Positions 1 to 9,272 of a DNA stretch of 64,000 bases are shown in pieces. Below the pieces are notes generated by a model that saw only the letters and a program-made list of their open reading frames with translations, did no database searches and was not told the DNA's origin. Position numbers and translations under genes: made by a program. Location of the stretch: NCBI GenBank assembly GCA_022457155.1, contig JAJGOT010000016.1, positions 597,001-661,000 of the forward strand, in the 5' to 3' direction. The first letter of the stretch is position 1; each line of letters opens with the position of its first letter. This DNA comes from Cladopsammia gracilis. Taxonomy: Eukaryota > Cnidaria > Anthozoa > Scleractinia > Dendrophylliidae.

Positions 1-240
1 TGTATATCTCAATGAATTTTTTTCTTAAAACTTTGATTTGTTATCAATGTGTTGAATTACAAAACAGTGATAGTGTTCAAGCTTGCACAATATTGACAAA
101 GGCGCCACTTTCATTCATGAACTGTGTGATGTTGCAAGTTTCGCGCGGTAAAATATATGTAAGCCTTTTTAAAATAAAAGGTTTGTCGGCGATATTTTTT
201 CTTCAAACTGTGCTTTGTTATCAATGTGTTGAATTATAAA
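1..240. repeat. Duplicated repeat segment at left edge
   Basis: A segment beginning ttgttatcaatgtgttgaat occurs near 39 and again near 206, each followed by a related stretch containing 'caagcttgc'. This is a diverged direct duplication of about 167 bp period and precedes the foldback at 241. No coding potential with splice support was seen on either strand. Confidence 0.5.
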
Positions 241-352
241 ACTATTATAGCGCTCAAGCTTGCGTGATATCCCCTAATTTTAGCCGACTCGGCCTACGGC
301 CTCGTCGGCTAAGTATTAGGCGATATCACGCGCGCTTTCGCGCTATAATAGT
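241..352. repeat. Short foldback (inverted repeat) element
   Basis: The two halves are complementary: the segment starts actattatagcgc and ends gcgctataatagt, with gtgatatc matched by gatatcac and a GC-rich centre (gccgactcggcc / ggcctcgtcggc). This is a MITE-like hairpin of about 110 bp. It is followed directly by an (AT)n run and a poly-T tract. Confidence 0.7.
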
Positions 353-354
<2 letters not shown>

Positions 355-410
<56 letters not shown>

Positions 411-415
411 TTTTT
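355..415. repeat. (AT)n microsatellite and poly-T tract
   Basis: About 37 bp of alternating AT is followed by about 23 T residues. It lies just downstream (on the minus strand) of the tail exon of the left-hand gene and would be intronic there. Confidence 0.9.
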
Positions 416-455
416 ACAGAATGCTTACAATAATTAATATATCCATCTGACTCAC

Positions 456-645
456 CTTGTTAGACTCATTAAAAGCTGGCATTTGGGAGTACATCTCATT
501 TCCGTCTTGTATGTCAAGGCCAAAATCTATTGCGACCATCTGCGATTCATAAGGAGGGGGTTCCTCATACACGACACCGCTATCAATTCCGCGTTTGGTC
601 TGCGCGTTAGGGTTGGATTCCTTTTCTTTTTTCGAACGACGAGCC
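456..645 (-). CDS. Exon: cytoplasmic tail with PPPY motif
   Basis: The exon starts after a ttttcacag acceptor and ends at AAG|gtgagt, a consensus donor. It enters in phase 2 and exits in phase 0. It encodes about 63 residues starting with a basic stop-transfer stretch (RARRSKKEKE), followed by VVYEEPPPYES, which contains a PPxY-type WW-domain ligand and candidate phosphotyrosines, then an acidic stretch ending near FNESNK. It joins in phase to the membrane-span exon at 1323-1257. The gene continues beyond the left edge. Confidence 0.7.
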
Positions 646-3600
646 CTGTGAAAAATCAATAGTATTTGTTTCATATACATACACCGATTTATTAAGGAGG
701 TATTATTAGACATTTTGGGTTTGACGATAGAGACTTTTTACGATATAAAGGAAAGCAAATGTAAATTATATTACGTACAGGGAGGGGGTGTTTGCAACCC
801 CTCCGCCCTCTTGGGGTTTCGCGGTGTTACAATATTTCGAAAATATTTTCCCTTAATAGATAGCCTGTGATGTGCTCTATAAGATAAGATACATATTATG
901 GGTTATGGCGCTGCTGGTGATCTATTACGTCATCAAAAATCCATTTTGGATTTAACAAAAAAATCAAATTTATCGAAAAATGCGGAATTTGAAAATAATA
1001 TTTTTTGTTACTGTTGTAAAATATGATACAATTAAACAAATGACTGTTTTTGGAAGCCTTTTATATGTTGTTGTTTTTTCACTAAAAAGGTGAAAAATGG
1101 TTTGACCTCATGCTACTTTTAACGTCCTATCTCGTTACCAAACCAACAAATTCTTCGCAAACTTTGCCAGAATGTGACAGAAATTAACGAACAGCTACTG
1201 AAGACGAAATGTGCTAACAATAAATGCTTTCGAAAACATTAATTTGGTTATCAAACCTGTATCGACGACAAAGGCACATAGATCCAGAGATGATCAAGCA
1301 ACCAAACAACGCTATTGGAATTGCTATTAAAGATAGAATACATGTAGTTCATAATCAGAAAAAACGGAAAAAGTCACACTTTGCAATGTTCCGTTGGAAT
1401 TATAAACCTGAGATTGAAGAATACTTTCGGTTTTTTTTTATGTTGCTTTGAATTTTGGCATAATGAAGAAGATACCAAACACATAGTAGTTAGCTAGTAT
1501 ATACCTGATCAGTGTATAGTGCTTTTCTGTGCCCTCCGCGCTCGGATTGGCTACTCAACCTCGGAATAGTATACAGACAGAAGCAGACAGAAGGCAAAGC
1601 ATGTAAAACGTTTCAAGGAATATGAAAGATAATAATACAAGCTCAGAATGCATGATAAACCCAACTCTAAAATCAAAGAGATTTTAAGAGATTCCCGGTT
1701 TTGAAGAGCAGCTGTACTTCCGTGATTTAGTTTACGATTGTCGCACGAGAGGGTATTGGAGAGTCTGAACACGTTTAACGCTTACCTAAGAGCAGTGTTT
1801 CTTTCAATGGCGTCTTGGCAAACGCTGCATCGTTTAAAACATCAGTGGACAATTTACGGACGTCTTGTCCTAGCAAATATAAAAGAACCAATTTCATATG
1901 ACATGCATTTACCATTTAAAATGTACCACCTTATTCAAAAACTGCAACGGTCTTCTCTGTAAGTTAAATGTGGGGGAGAGGAACGTAACAACTCTCCCAA
2001 ATATAAGATCACGAGCTATCACGTTTCTCCGCAAAATATGCTTAGGAGGAGCCTAGGGCTATTTTTGAAATCTCAAAGTTGTTTGGGGCTTTTCAGTGAT
2101 CTGCTATAACTTAAAAATCTTCGTCTGCCTCCATATTTCCATACGCATGCCGTGGGAGGATTGTTTTGCCTGTCCCCAGCCAACAGCTACCACATGTGTA
2201 GTGTGGAGCTGGCGCTTAAAAGGATGCGTTACATCCGCCTTGGCAGTAAAGGGCATTCTACATAGGGCTTTCGATTCCTATCAGGTGCTCGACGACTATG
2301 CCAATGCCATGCTGATGAGTCCTGACAAGGACGAAACCGCTTTTCATAGCTGCCAATGCCAGGGTGATATGACCGCGGAGTTGGTGTACGAGTGGGTCAC
2401 TCGCTTTTTTTTTCTATTTTAGATAGTGAGTAAACTTCGCAGAAAAGACGAATACGTGAACAGATTAAAGGCTCCTATGAGCCAACTCATAAATACGAAA
2501 CAACCTTCTGACCCTCCCCTCCCCTCCCTCCCCTCCCTCCCTTCCCTCCCCTCCCTTTAACCCCGTCCCCATGGGTAACGCAGATGACCATTACCCATCG
2601 CATTTGGAACAGGCAAAATACATGCGCAAACGTTACAAAATGTATGTACTGGTCAGCGGAATTACCAAGAAACGTTTACAGCAGAAAGAAGGAGTGAAAA
2701 ATTGCATAATTGTCCCCGTATGCTATATCTCGTTCAACGTTTCTCGTATTCACGAGATAAAAACCAGAAGTGCCTGAACGCCAGAGCCTGTAAGCTGAGA
2801 AGAAGGCACAAACTCCACTTACCTGTCTGGCACCCATACATGGCGATCCGTATGCATATCCATTTTCCTTCATGTCCCTTTGGATGGACGCGTATATAAT
2901 GCAACCAAGTATCATTCAAAGATACATTCGCCGCTTGCACGCCTGTATTAGCTTGAAGCTACGTAAAATCAAATAAAAACGATAAAACATTCTTACTGAA
3001 ACCTGATACCCGTGTATAAGAAAGGGTTTACCGAAAACTTTTTTGGGTGTTATATTTCTTTAATTTGTTAAATTTAAACTATTGAAATAAAATGATGATG
3101 ATGATGAAATGATGATGATGATGATGGTGTTTTTGTTTCATGGTCCGAAAACGCTCTCTCGCTCATTTATGACGCCATGAGGTATGGCTACTTTATTGTA
3201 GAATATCCATCTGACATGCCAAAACTGTTGCAAATATGTCCTCTGTCGTTGTCTAAAACCCATTTTCATTGAACCTACTCAGGACCAGTTTACGATAAGA
3301 CACGAGAAACATTAAAGACATGTTCCTAGATTTATGCATAGCAGAGATAGGTAGAGTCACCACACGAATCACCAAAAAGAAAAGGGGGGGGGGGGGGACC
3401 GGGTTGTGGTTGTAGTTGTGAGGGACGATCTTTTCACGAGTGACGGTATAAAATAGTTAAACATTTACCTCCCTTGCGTTCCCTTCTTGGTAAGTCGTCC
3501 ATCTTATAGAATCGTTGCTTGTGGACACTTCATAGCTTTTAACCCATATCTTATTTCCATCTAAGGCAACTCCCTCAGATTCGATTACTGCGATGTGTGT

Positions 3601-4408
3601 TAGGAAATCTAAGGACAACGAAGACAAACCACAACATCAATCAACATAGGTGCACTAGGACATGTCAAGAGTGCATCTATCTGCTACGTAAATAAGATCT
3701 TTCGAAGAAAATGCTGTATTAACTGTCCAGGCAATTTGGACAAACATGGCGGGATATATATCCAATAAAGGAATCAGAGAATTAACTGTGTGAAAATTAT
3801 AGTGCTAAGGTCAACCCATATAAATTTCCCTGCACTGAGCGTTAGCCCTAGTAAGGAAATTAGAGACCAAACGAGGGTAAGAAAAAAATCTTTTGACCTC
3901 GGTGGGATTCGAACCCACGACCTCCGGATTAGATCTTCCGTCGCTCTTCCGCTTAAGCCGCGAGGCCGTACGGGAGCAGATCGTGGGTAATTAGGTGGTA
4001 ATTCATGGCAATGAGAATGTGAAGGGTACAAATTAAATGTTGAGCCACGTAGGTGATACAAACAAGGAATCGGAAAATTAACTCTGTGTGTTATAGTGCT
4101 AAGGTCAACCCATAATTTTCCCTGTAAGGACTGAATGAGGGACCACACGAGGGAAAGAAAAAAATCTGATTTTTTTTCTTTCCCTCTTATGGTCCCACAT
4201 TTCCTTACTAGGGCTAACGTTCAGTACAGGGAAATTTATGGGTTGACCTTAGCACTATAATTTACACACAGAGTTAATTCTCTGATTCCTTGTTTGTATC
4301 ACCAGTGCTACGTTGCTCAACATTTATTTGTACCCTATATATTCAATAGTTTGTAACCAAAATAATGTTTATTACAGGACTAATATAGTCAAGAGTACAT
4401 ATTACTAC

Positions 4409-4455
<47 letters not shown>

Positions 4456-5970
4456 GGGCTAGAATTCACTCCTGGCGGAGGAAACCCTCCCTACAATCCG
4501 CCAATCCTGATAATCATATTATTTTATACTGGAGCGAAATTTTCCAAGTATTAGATCAGGTAATTTTCTCGAAAGGAAATCGTTTCTTAGTCCTGCAACA
4601 AATATCCCATTCACAACTCTTACTCTCTGTCCAACTCTGGAAGAATATTGGCCCTTGTTTCCAATATCTTGAACTTTGGACTTGTATTTGACTTCGAAAT
4701 ACAATACATACAATACCTACCAAAAAATACTTGAATGTAGGGATCCGCGTCACTTTCTGACGCACACCAAGCGTCACCCCATGATCCTCTTGTCTCCACA
4801 CCGATCCGACCGCGGAATGCTGGGTACCTGCTGCTCAGGTCAGATGATGACGTCATGTGTCTGTCAGGGATCCGTCTTGTATTTGGTACTTTTATACCCA
4901 GCTCTTCCACTTTACATCCTATCGATTGAAAAGTGGAACAACAAAACTGTAAAGATACTACAAAAAACAATATTTTAATAATATATAATTTTCTTTTTTG
5001 CCCATTATTATATTTAGTTTTCATTAGTTTATTTCAATTCATCTTAATTCTATTTCTACAAACGTAATTAGTTCTTGTATTTCGAATATTTTTTCAATTA
5101 TTGTTGTAACTAACTTTTATATGGAGGTCCCTCATGAAAACCACCCATAGGTGATGTGGTTTCCTCCTTAAATAAATCTTTCTTTCTTTCTTTCTTTCTT
5201 TCTTGCTTTCTTACAACTAACAATACTTTCTTTTGTATGAGACGTCTCTTTTTTTAATTAGGTAATCGCTAGTTTTATTGGTTTTGCAATTGTGAATTCT
5301 TAACCATTGTTCAACCTTGCGGGATAAATTTGCTTGTGTGTCTGGGATTTGAACCCGCATTCTTCTACTCTGCAGGCTGTAGCCATGCCAACTGAGCTTA
5401 CCAGGAGGCGGTTTGACAAAACAAAAGAGCAGTTTAATCAATTAAAGCCGCGGTTTTGTTAATTAACCAAAGTGTGGAACGTGCGCACATACAACCGGAT
5501 TTTTGAAATTGTTTCTAGATCGGTCATAGTTATAACAAATATCGACAGGCAGCATCAATTTGTCCACAACATTAACCTTGCAAAATAGGATTGCAATTAT
5601 TTCAAGTGATTACCGAAAACATATATGCTTGAATCGAAGTACTAAGACAACTTTAAAAAGCATTGCTGTTGATCGATTGTTGACATAAGTTATGCATAAT
5701 AAACCCTCCTTGATTTTGTCTGCTCTCAAGAAGAAACTTTTTCACTACCAAAGGCTTGTTTTTATCATTGAGGGTCCATTGGAGTTCAATATTAGTAACA
5801 CTGATATGTCATCTTGCACTCGAAAGATCCTGCGCAATAATGCACCTTCGCAAAAAACTACTATAGGTAATTGAAATGAAATTACCTTCAGCACTTGTCG
5901 ATTTCACACTTGCCATAAACATTGTGAATACAACAAAGATTGAGAAGGTCTGTATAGAGTGCAATTCCAT
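456..5970 (-). CDS. Discoidin-domain (F5/8C) type I transmembrane protein, 5' part of gene
   Basis: Six minus-strand exons form a consistent gene model: 5970-5886, 4918-4721, 3587-3469, 2958-2823, 1323-1257, 645-456. Intron phases agree at every junction (1, 1, 0, 1, 2, then 0 at the exit), and the joined length is 795 bp (265 codons) without a stop. The product is a signal peptide, one F5/8C domain of about 150 residues, a short linker, one membrane span and a basic cytoplasmic tail with a PPxY-type motif. F5/8C domains typically bind glycans, lipids or collagen at the cell surface. Signal peptide followed directly by discoidin resembles discoidin domain receptors (DDR). However, the F5/8C domain runs straight into the membrane span with no DS-like second domain, and no kinase lies within the window; it may lie left of position 456. 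It is divergent to the vWFA/EGF gene. The single-gene model is inference from domain logic and phase matching; the individual F5/8C and signal exons are well supported. Confidence 0.75.
805..1245. mobile_element. Degraded copy of the TTAA-flanked repeat found at 56863-57372
   Basis: From about 820 to 1240 the sequence follows the element at 56.9-57.3 kb in the same orientation. Shared stretches include 'gatagcctgtgatgtgctct', 'tatgggtt.tggcgctgctgg', 'gacctcatg.tac' and 'aacgaacagctactgaagac'. The outer ends with the CCCTCGG terminal repeat are not recognisable here, so this copy is truncated or older. It lies in the last visible intron of the left-hand gene. Confidence 0.65.
1257..1323 (-). 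CDS. Exon: transmembrane segment
   Basis: This 67-bp exon lies between an acceptor ctttaatag and a donor AG|gtttga. It encodes AIPIALFGCLIISGSMCLC followed by RRYR, a hydrophobic span of about 18 residues with a basic stop-transfer signal. It enters in phase 1, matching the exit of the F5/8C exon at 2823, and leaves in phase 2, matching the tail exon at 645. This double phase match makes a chance open segment unlikely. Small additional exons between 1323 and 2823 cannot be excluded. Confidence 0.65.
1324..2822. other. Intron of the left-hand gene; no further exon recognised
   Basis: Between the transmembrane exon and the last F5/8C exon there are several open stretches on both strands (notably 2096-2422), but none has domain similarity together with splice signals that I can recognise. 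A CCCTCCCT-rich low-complexity stretch occupies about 2510-2560. Confidence 0.5.
2510..2560. repeat. CCCTCCC-type low-complexity repeat
   Basis: A pyrimidine-only stretch of repeated ccctc/ccctcc units lies in an intron of the left-hand gene. It is a polypurine/polypyrimidine tract with no coding evidence. Confidence 0.85.
2823..2958 (-). CDS. Exon: F5/8C domain, C-terminal third
   Basis: The exon begins after acceptor ttttacgtag (phase 0) and ends CAGACAG|gtaagt (phase 1), 136 bp. It encodes LQANTGVQAANVSLNDTW, then LHYIRVHPKG and ICIRIAMYGC. This is the classic end of an F5/8C domain: the YIRV.P strand and the C.R...YGC motif with the closing cysteine. An alternative acceptor at 2943 (cag) would give the wrong phase relative to exon 3469-3587, so 2958 is preferred. 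The split position matches the F5/8C exon c of the plus-strand gene (19029-19212). Confidence 0.85.
3086..3126. repeat. (GAT)n microsatellite
   Basis: Imperfect gatgatgat repeats lie in the intron between F5/8C exons of the left-hand gene. Confidence 0.85.
3469..3587 (-). CDS. Exon: F5/8C domain, middle third
   Basis: The acceptor is cacatcgcag and the donor GGGAG|gtaaat; length is 119 bp, entering in phase 1 and exiting in phase 0. It encodes VIESEGVALDGNKIWVKSYE followed by VSTSNDSIRWTTYQEG. The W(V)K(S)Y.(V)S.S.D...W pattern is diagnostic of the central F5/8C beta strands. Phases fit exon 4721-4918 before it and 2823-2958 after it. Confidence 0.85.
3768..4336. mobile_element. Compound foldback element carrying a tRNA-like insert
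   Basis: A block 'ttatagtgctaaggtcaacc' occurs at about 3798 and again at about 4093 in direct orientation, and a reverse-complement copy lies at about 4241-4260. The region 4022-4167 is nearly the full reverse complement of 4168-4336, including gggtacaaatt...aaatgttgagcc against ggctcaacattta..ttgtaccc, with almost no loop. This is a near-contiguous hairpin of about 150 bp per arm. The tRNA-like sequence at 3894-3967 sits between the direct copies. Confidence 0.7.
3894..3967 (-). tRNA. tRNA-like sequence (tRNA pseudogene or tRNA-derived SINE head)
   Basis: Read on the minus strand it starts GGCCTCG and ends CGAGGTC plus discriminator A, giving a 7-bp acceptor stem with one G-U pair. There is a 4-bp D stem (GCTT/GAGC) and a perfect T arm (GTGGG TTCGAAT CCCAC). 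The anticodon arm is poor: only four pairs (CGGA/TCCG) around an eight-base loop AGATCTAA, without a T at position 33. A TCT (Arg) anticodon is possible, but the arm looks degenerate. Its place inside a repeat element argues for a SINE or pseudogene. Confidence 0.45.
4411..4455. repeat. (ATC)n microsatellite
   Basis: About 15 tandem atc/tca trinucleotides in the intron between the first two F5/8C exons of the left-hand gene. Confidence 0.9.
4721..4918 (-). CDS. Exon: F5/8C domain, N-terminal third
   Basis: The exon starts after acceptor tcaatcgatag and ends TTTTTTG|gtaggt, 198 bp, phase 1 in and out. It encodes GCKVEELGIKVPNTRRIPD, then HMTSSSDLSSRYPAFRGRIG, and ends DAWCASESDADPYIQVFFG. The opening cysteine with .LG, the IPD..MTSSS strand, the RI...WCA segment and the YIQV strand are characteristic of F5/8C (discoidin) domains. 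The intron falls at the same 'LG' position as in the plus-strand gene's F5/8C exon a. Confidence 0.88.
5050..5213 (+). mobile_element. Probable non-LTR retrotransposon 3' tail with (TTTC)n
   Basis: A stretch ending 'ggtttcctccttaaataaat' runs directly into a (ctttctttcttt) tail. This layout resembles the 3' end of a truncated LINE with a simple-repeat tail. No coding part is present, so family assignment is not possible. Confidence 0.4.
5330..5425 (-). mobile_element. tRNA-derived SINE-like fragment
   Basis: On the minus strand there is an A-box-like TAAGCTCAGTTGGCATGG and, about 35 bases later, a B-box GGTTCAAATCC. The acceptor arms do not pair, so this is not a functional tRNA. It lies in the first intron of the left-hand gene. 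Confidence 0.45.
5886..5970 (-). CDS. Exon 1: signal peptide of discoidin transmembrane protein
   Basis: ATG at 5970-5968 opens an 85-bp coding segment ending GCTGAAG|gtaatt in phase 1. It encodes MELHSIQTFSIFVVFTMFM followed by ASVKSTSAEG: a short polar start, a hydrophobic core of about ten residues and small residues near a likely cleavage site. Phase 1 fits the first F5/8C exon at 4918. The plus-strand gene has the same plan (signal peptide ending in phase 1 at G|gt). Confidence 0.7.
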
Positions 5971-6231
5971 ATCGGCACATATGTGGATTTGTTCACAGAA
6001 ACAGTTCGATGTTGTCGTAACCAATGCGATCGAGAATGGTTTTCGTGTTGATAAACATCTGCGATGCCAATTTAAAAACGCAGATTACAATGAGAGAAAA
6101 CCTAATCACCTGTGAAATGTCATATTTGTGATATTTTTAATTTCAAAGGGAAATAAATTAATTGATGGGACTGTCACCTTCCGGTAAGAGTCATGCTGTC
6201 ATCTCGGTCATACTTTACAGGCTCTTAAGCC

Positions 6232-6628
6232 CGGTGGGGGGGGGGGGGGGGGGGGGGGGAGGGGGGTACTCGATATATGCGGAGGTGCGGCCCGGCCGCT
6301 CATACCCTGACCCTGTTTAAGACAAAAATCGCTGATTTTCCTACCCTGTTTAAGACAGAATTCCGATTTTTGATACCCTGTTTAAGACATTTAACCCTAA
6401 AAAATTTTGCTGTAGTTTAGTTCGTAGAACGTACGCGCAGGCTGTTTATCGTCCAAGAAAAGATACCCTGTTTAAGACAACAATTGATAAAATCGATACC
6501 CTGATTAAGACAAAAAATGATAAAATCGATACCCTGAAAAAGACAAAAATCCCGAAAAACATACCCTGGCTGGCCGCACGTCCCCGTTAAGCCCTTATAA
6601 GGGAGTACACCCCCCCCCCCCCCCCCGG
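6232..6628. mobile_element. Element with poly-G/poly-C termini and 11-bp target duplication
   Basis: The element opens with a G-run and 'gggtactc' and closes with 'gggagtacac' and a C-run, so the ends are inverted repeats. It is bracketed by the direct repeat gctcttaagcc (6221-6231 and 6629-6639), a plausible target-site duplication. Inside are at least six copies of a motif like 'ataccctgtttaagacaaaa'. Related elements occur at 28089-28477 and, more distantly, 29226-29445. Confidence 0.65.
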
Positions 6629-7228
6629 GCTCTTAAGCCAAGCGAGGAAAGCTATCTGCCTCTATTGCTCGTTAATTTTCCCAAGCAAGTCAAGAACATC
6701 ATTTCCTCTGGATGGCGGGTGTGCCCTTACCTTTGCTGGGATATTGTATTGTTTGTTTATGCTTTTCTATGAGTGTTTTCAACTAAACAGCCACACCAGT
6801 GGCCAAAATGTATCCGAAATGGATGCGTCACTATTTACTATCCCAGCAAACAGAACTCACCCAATGCAATACTTTTTGCCAACATTTATTGATATTGGGA
6901 TAAGAGAAAAGAAAAAGAACAAGCGGGTGGGACCGTTTTGGAATAATACAGCTGTACAGATGTTTGAAAGTGATTGAAAAACTGCTATCCCCTTGTTTTT
7001 CATCAATCAACCGAAGTGGCAGAACAGTCCGCTTTAGAGCGGGTTCACTAATGTGCACGAGGATCAATGCAACTGATTTGTAATAACAATATATTCACGA
7101 AAACCAAAACGACAATTTTGAATATACTTAAAATCTAAAAGGAATTATATATACCGGGGTGATAGCATTTGCTGATCATGAGTTGTGAAAGACGTGAAAG
7201 TCAAAGTGACTCCGAATGCAGTCCATTA

Positions 7229-7335
7229 ATGTCGGTATTGGCCATGATGCTTCACGCGCCTCTGAACAATAGAAGCTAGCCTCGCTCCTGTGTAAACCAA
7301 AACAACAGAGGCGCGTGAAGCACAATGGACAATAC
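7229..7335. repeat. Short foldback repeat
   Basis: The segment attggccatgatgcttcacgcgcctctg is mirrored as cagaggcgcgtgaagcacaatgg..aat about 45 bp later. It is a MITE-like hairpin in the intergenic region. Confidence 0.6.
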
Positions 7336-7499
7336 TCAGGGCCTTTAATTTATCCAAAGCATTTTCACCTCTCCTGATCTTTCGCAGGTCCCCTTCAAAC
7401 ATCGTATTCAGAAAAATAAAAAAAAGCGTTTTGTAACTGCCATCCTTTTTTATACCTCAGGGAAAATAGACAAGTTATAAATCACTCAAATTATTCAAT

Positions 7500-7665
7500 G
7501 TTTTGTAATTATACTTTATAAGTTTGTTTACTTTATTTCTTTTATTTATAGTTATTACCATATTGCTTTTGTCCGTTATCTTGTTAACTTGTTTTATTTT
7601 TCTATACAAATGTAAATGTAAGAACTTGTAATTGCTGAAGTAAATTATTAAAAAAAAAAAAAAGT
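7500..7665 (+). other. AT-rich stretch with A-tail; possible retroelement 3' end or minus-strand 3' UTR
   Basis: A T-rich, gene-free stretch ends in a run of about 14 A after 'gctgaagtaaattatt'. On the minus strand several AATAAA hexamers fall at 7530-7560, which could equally serve as poly(A) signals for the orphan exon at 7855-7983. Confidence 0.3.
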
Positions 7666-7854
7666 TATAAATCACCGTTAAGTCTTTGCTAGAAATAACA
7701 ATTGAGACAGGAGACATGCACAATGAGCTACAGTCACTATTCACTCACTGGAAGACTTTGCAGTAAAAAAATATACACGGAATGGCCAAATTTACGAAAA
7801 TACATACATTTTGTCTGGTTATAAAATAATAATCATGGCCAATAGTCTTTTGTA

Positions 7855-7983
7855 CTAATGGATCATCGAGTCAAATTCCTCTGTAATGTAATCCTTCGGA
7901 ACCACTGAACAATAACAGAGAGAGTCCGTCATAGTGCGAACGGTGTTTAGTACGCCGTATTCACAGGGGAATTCAACTTTGGT
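7855..7983 (-). CDS. Orphan terminal exon of an unidentified minus-strand gene
   Basis: After a strong polypyrimidine acceptor (cttgtatcttttcag) an open frame of 42 codons runs to a TAG stop. It encodes TKVEFPCEYGVLNTVRTMTD, then SLCYCSVVPKDYITEEFD, and ends SMIH. The cysteines and balanced composition look protein-like, but I do not recognise the family. A possible upstream partner is the open segment near 9918-9856 (MQHFMAITRFTPVMKAVPKIK, ending AAG|gtaaca in phase 0), which would fit in phase. This pairing is speculative. It could also be a chance open frame. Confidence 0.35.
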   Translation of the reverse strand, partial: TKVEFPCEYGVLNTVRTMTDSLCYCSVVPKDYITEEFDSMIH

Positions 7984-8360
7984 CTGAAAAGATACAAGTG
8001 TTAGTTGTCCATTATAGCGCTCTGTCAACGAAGGCGGGAATTGATTGTAGCTAAATTAAAGTATACTATACCTATCACAACTTATAATTTAAACTGTTTA
8101 CTCCTGGAAGGCAAAAGCGAAAGGCGCGTATGGTCCAAGAGACGGAAGACGTCATAAATTCGCGCCAAAAACAAGTGACAGATACTATTGGGACATTGTC
8201 CCAGCGAAATTGCAAAATTTCGCTTAGCTTATTTCCACGTTATATCGCCAAATTCCACCAAATATACAACTTAGTTAGATAAAAATATTCTATAGAGCAA
8301 ATCAAAAGTAGTCGTTTGGAGAGAAAGTGCAGGATTGTAAGGATTGAAGTGGATTACTAA

Positions 8361-8530
8361 AGAAATATAAAAAAACGAGCCGAGTGCATTATTGAGTTGT
8401 ATAAGCACGTGGGAATTTTAAAGAACACGAGAGAAGTGCAGAAAAGCACGAGCCAAAGGCGAGTGCTTCTCGTACTTCTCGAGTGTTCTTAAAACTTCCC
8501 AAGGCTTATATAACTCAGCAATGCACGAGG
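8361..8530. mobile_element. Foldback element
   Basis: The left arm (cgagtgcattattgagttgt, then gaattttaaagaacacgag) is mirrored by the right arm (ctcgagtgttcttaaaac, then aactcagcaatgcacg). The arms are about 80 bp with a short centre. A partial copy of the left arm recurs at 9192-9272, on the far side of the larger foldback. Confidence 0.65.
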
Positions 8531-8822
8531 AACAATTTTTTTTTATTTTTTTTTTTATATAATAAAAACGGTTGTAATGAACCTTACGTCACACGCGTGC
8601 TTTATCGAGTTATAATGAACTCGGTTTAACCAATCAAAGCGCGCGCAATACCTTGAGCTTTTTATAAAGAGTCTTACAGTTCATGACATTTCAGTTACTG
8701 ACAGGCGGTCATGCAAAAAATGCTGTGAAATTTTGACTTTCCTAGGCGTTATTTTGTCTGTTTTGTTCATATTGCTTTGCTTCTGTCACTACTGGCGATG
8801 GTTTCTTCCAATTTCAAGATAA

Positions 8823-8841
8823 TGGCCGTTTTTATACTAGA

Positions 8842-8872
<31 letters not shown>

Positions 8873-8897
8873 AACATTTGTAGTTCGTCTGGTTAAT

Positions 8898-8939
<42 letters not shown>

Positions 8940-8997
8940 AGACGAATTATCTTTTGAAATGCGTCTTGAACGACGCATTTCGAAATATAATTCGTCT

Positions 8998-9039
<42 letters not shown>

Positions 9040-9064
9040 CATAACCAGACGAACTACAAATGTT

Positions 9065-9095
<31 letters not shown>

Positions 9096-9187
9096 TCAAG
9101 TTGTTCGTCCCGTCTTTACACTAGACGCATAACATGACAGACGCATTATTCGTCTGGACGGATGTGTCTCTAGTATAAAAACGGCCA
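8823..9187. mobile_element. Large palindromic MITE-like element
   Basis: The terminal 22 bp tggccgtttttatactagag(ac) at 8823-8844 is inverted at 9166-9187. The interior is also almost fully self-complementary: 'gacgcattatccgtctagac', 'acgggcacaagacgc' and 'gggcaaacatttgtagttcg' each have inverted partners around a centre near 8965. It resembles a foldback DNA transposon derivative without coding capacity. Confidence 0.75.
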
Positions 9188-9191
9188 AAAA

Positions 9192-9272
9192 AGAAATAAA
9201 AAAACGCGCCGAGTGCTTTGTTGAGTTATATAAGCACGCGGGAATTTTTAAGAACACGAGTGAAGTGCAGTG
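9192..9272 (+). repeat. Partial copy of the 8361-8530 foldback arm
   Basis: The sequence aaaaaacgcgccgagtgc...gttgagttatataagcacgc...gaacacgag repeats the left arm of the 8361-8530 element with few changes, starting a few bases after the 8823-9187 element ends. Confidence 0.6.

Noticed and set aside
2096..2422. 108-codon plus-strand frame in the left-hand gene's intron
   Set aside because: No recognisable domain, no clear acceptor or donor and no phase partner. It may be a repeat relic, but this cannot be shown from the sequence.
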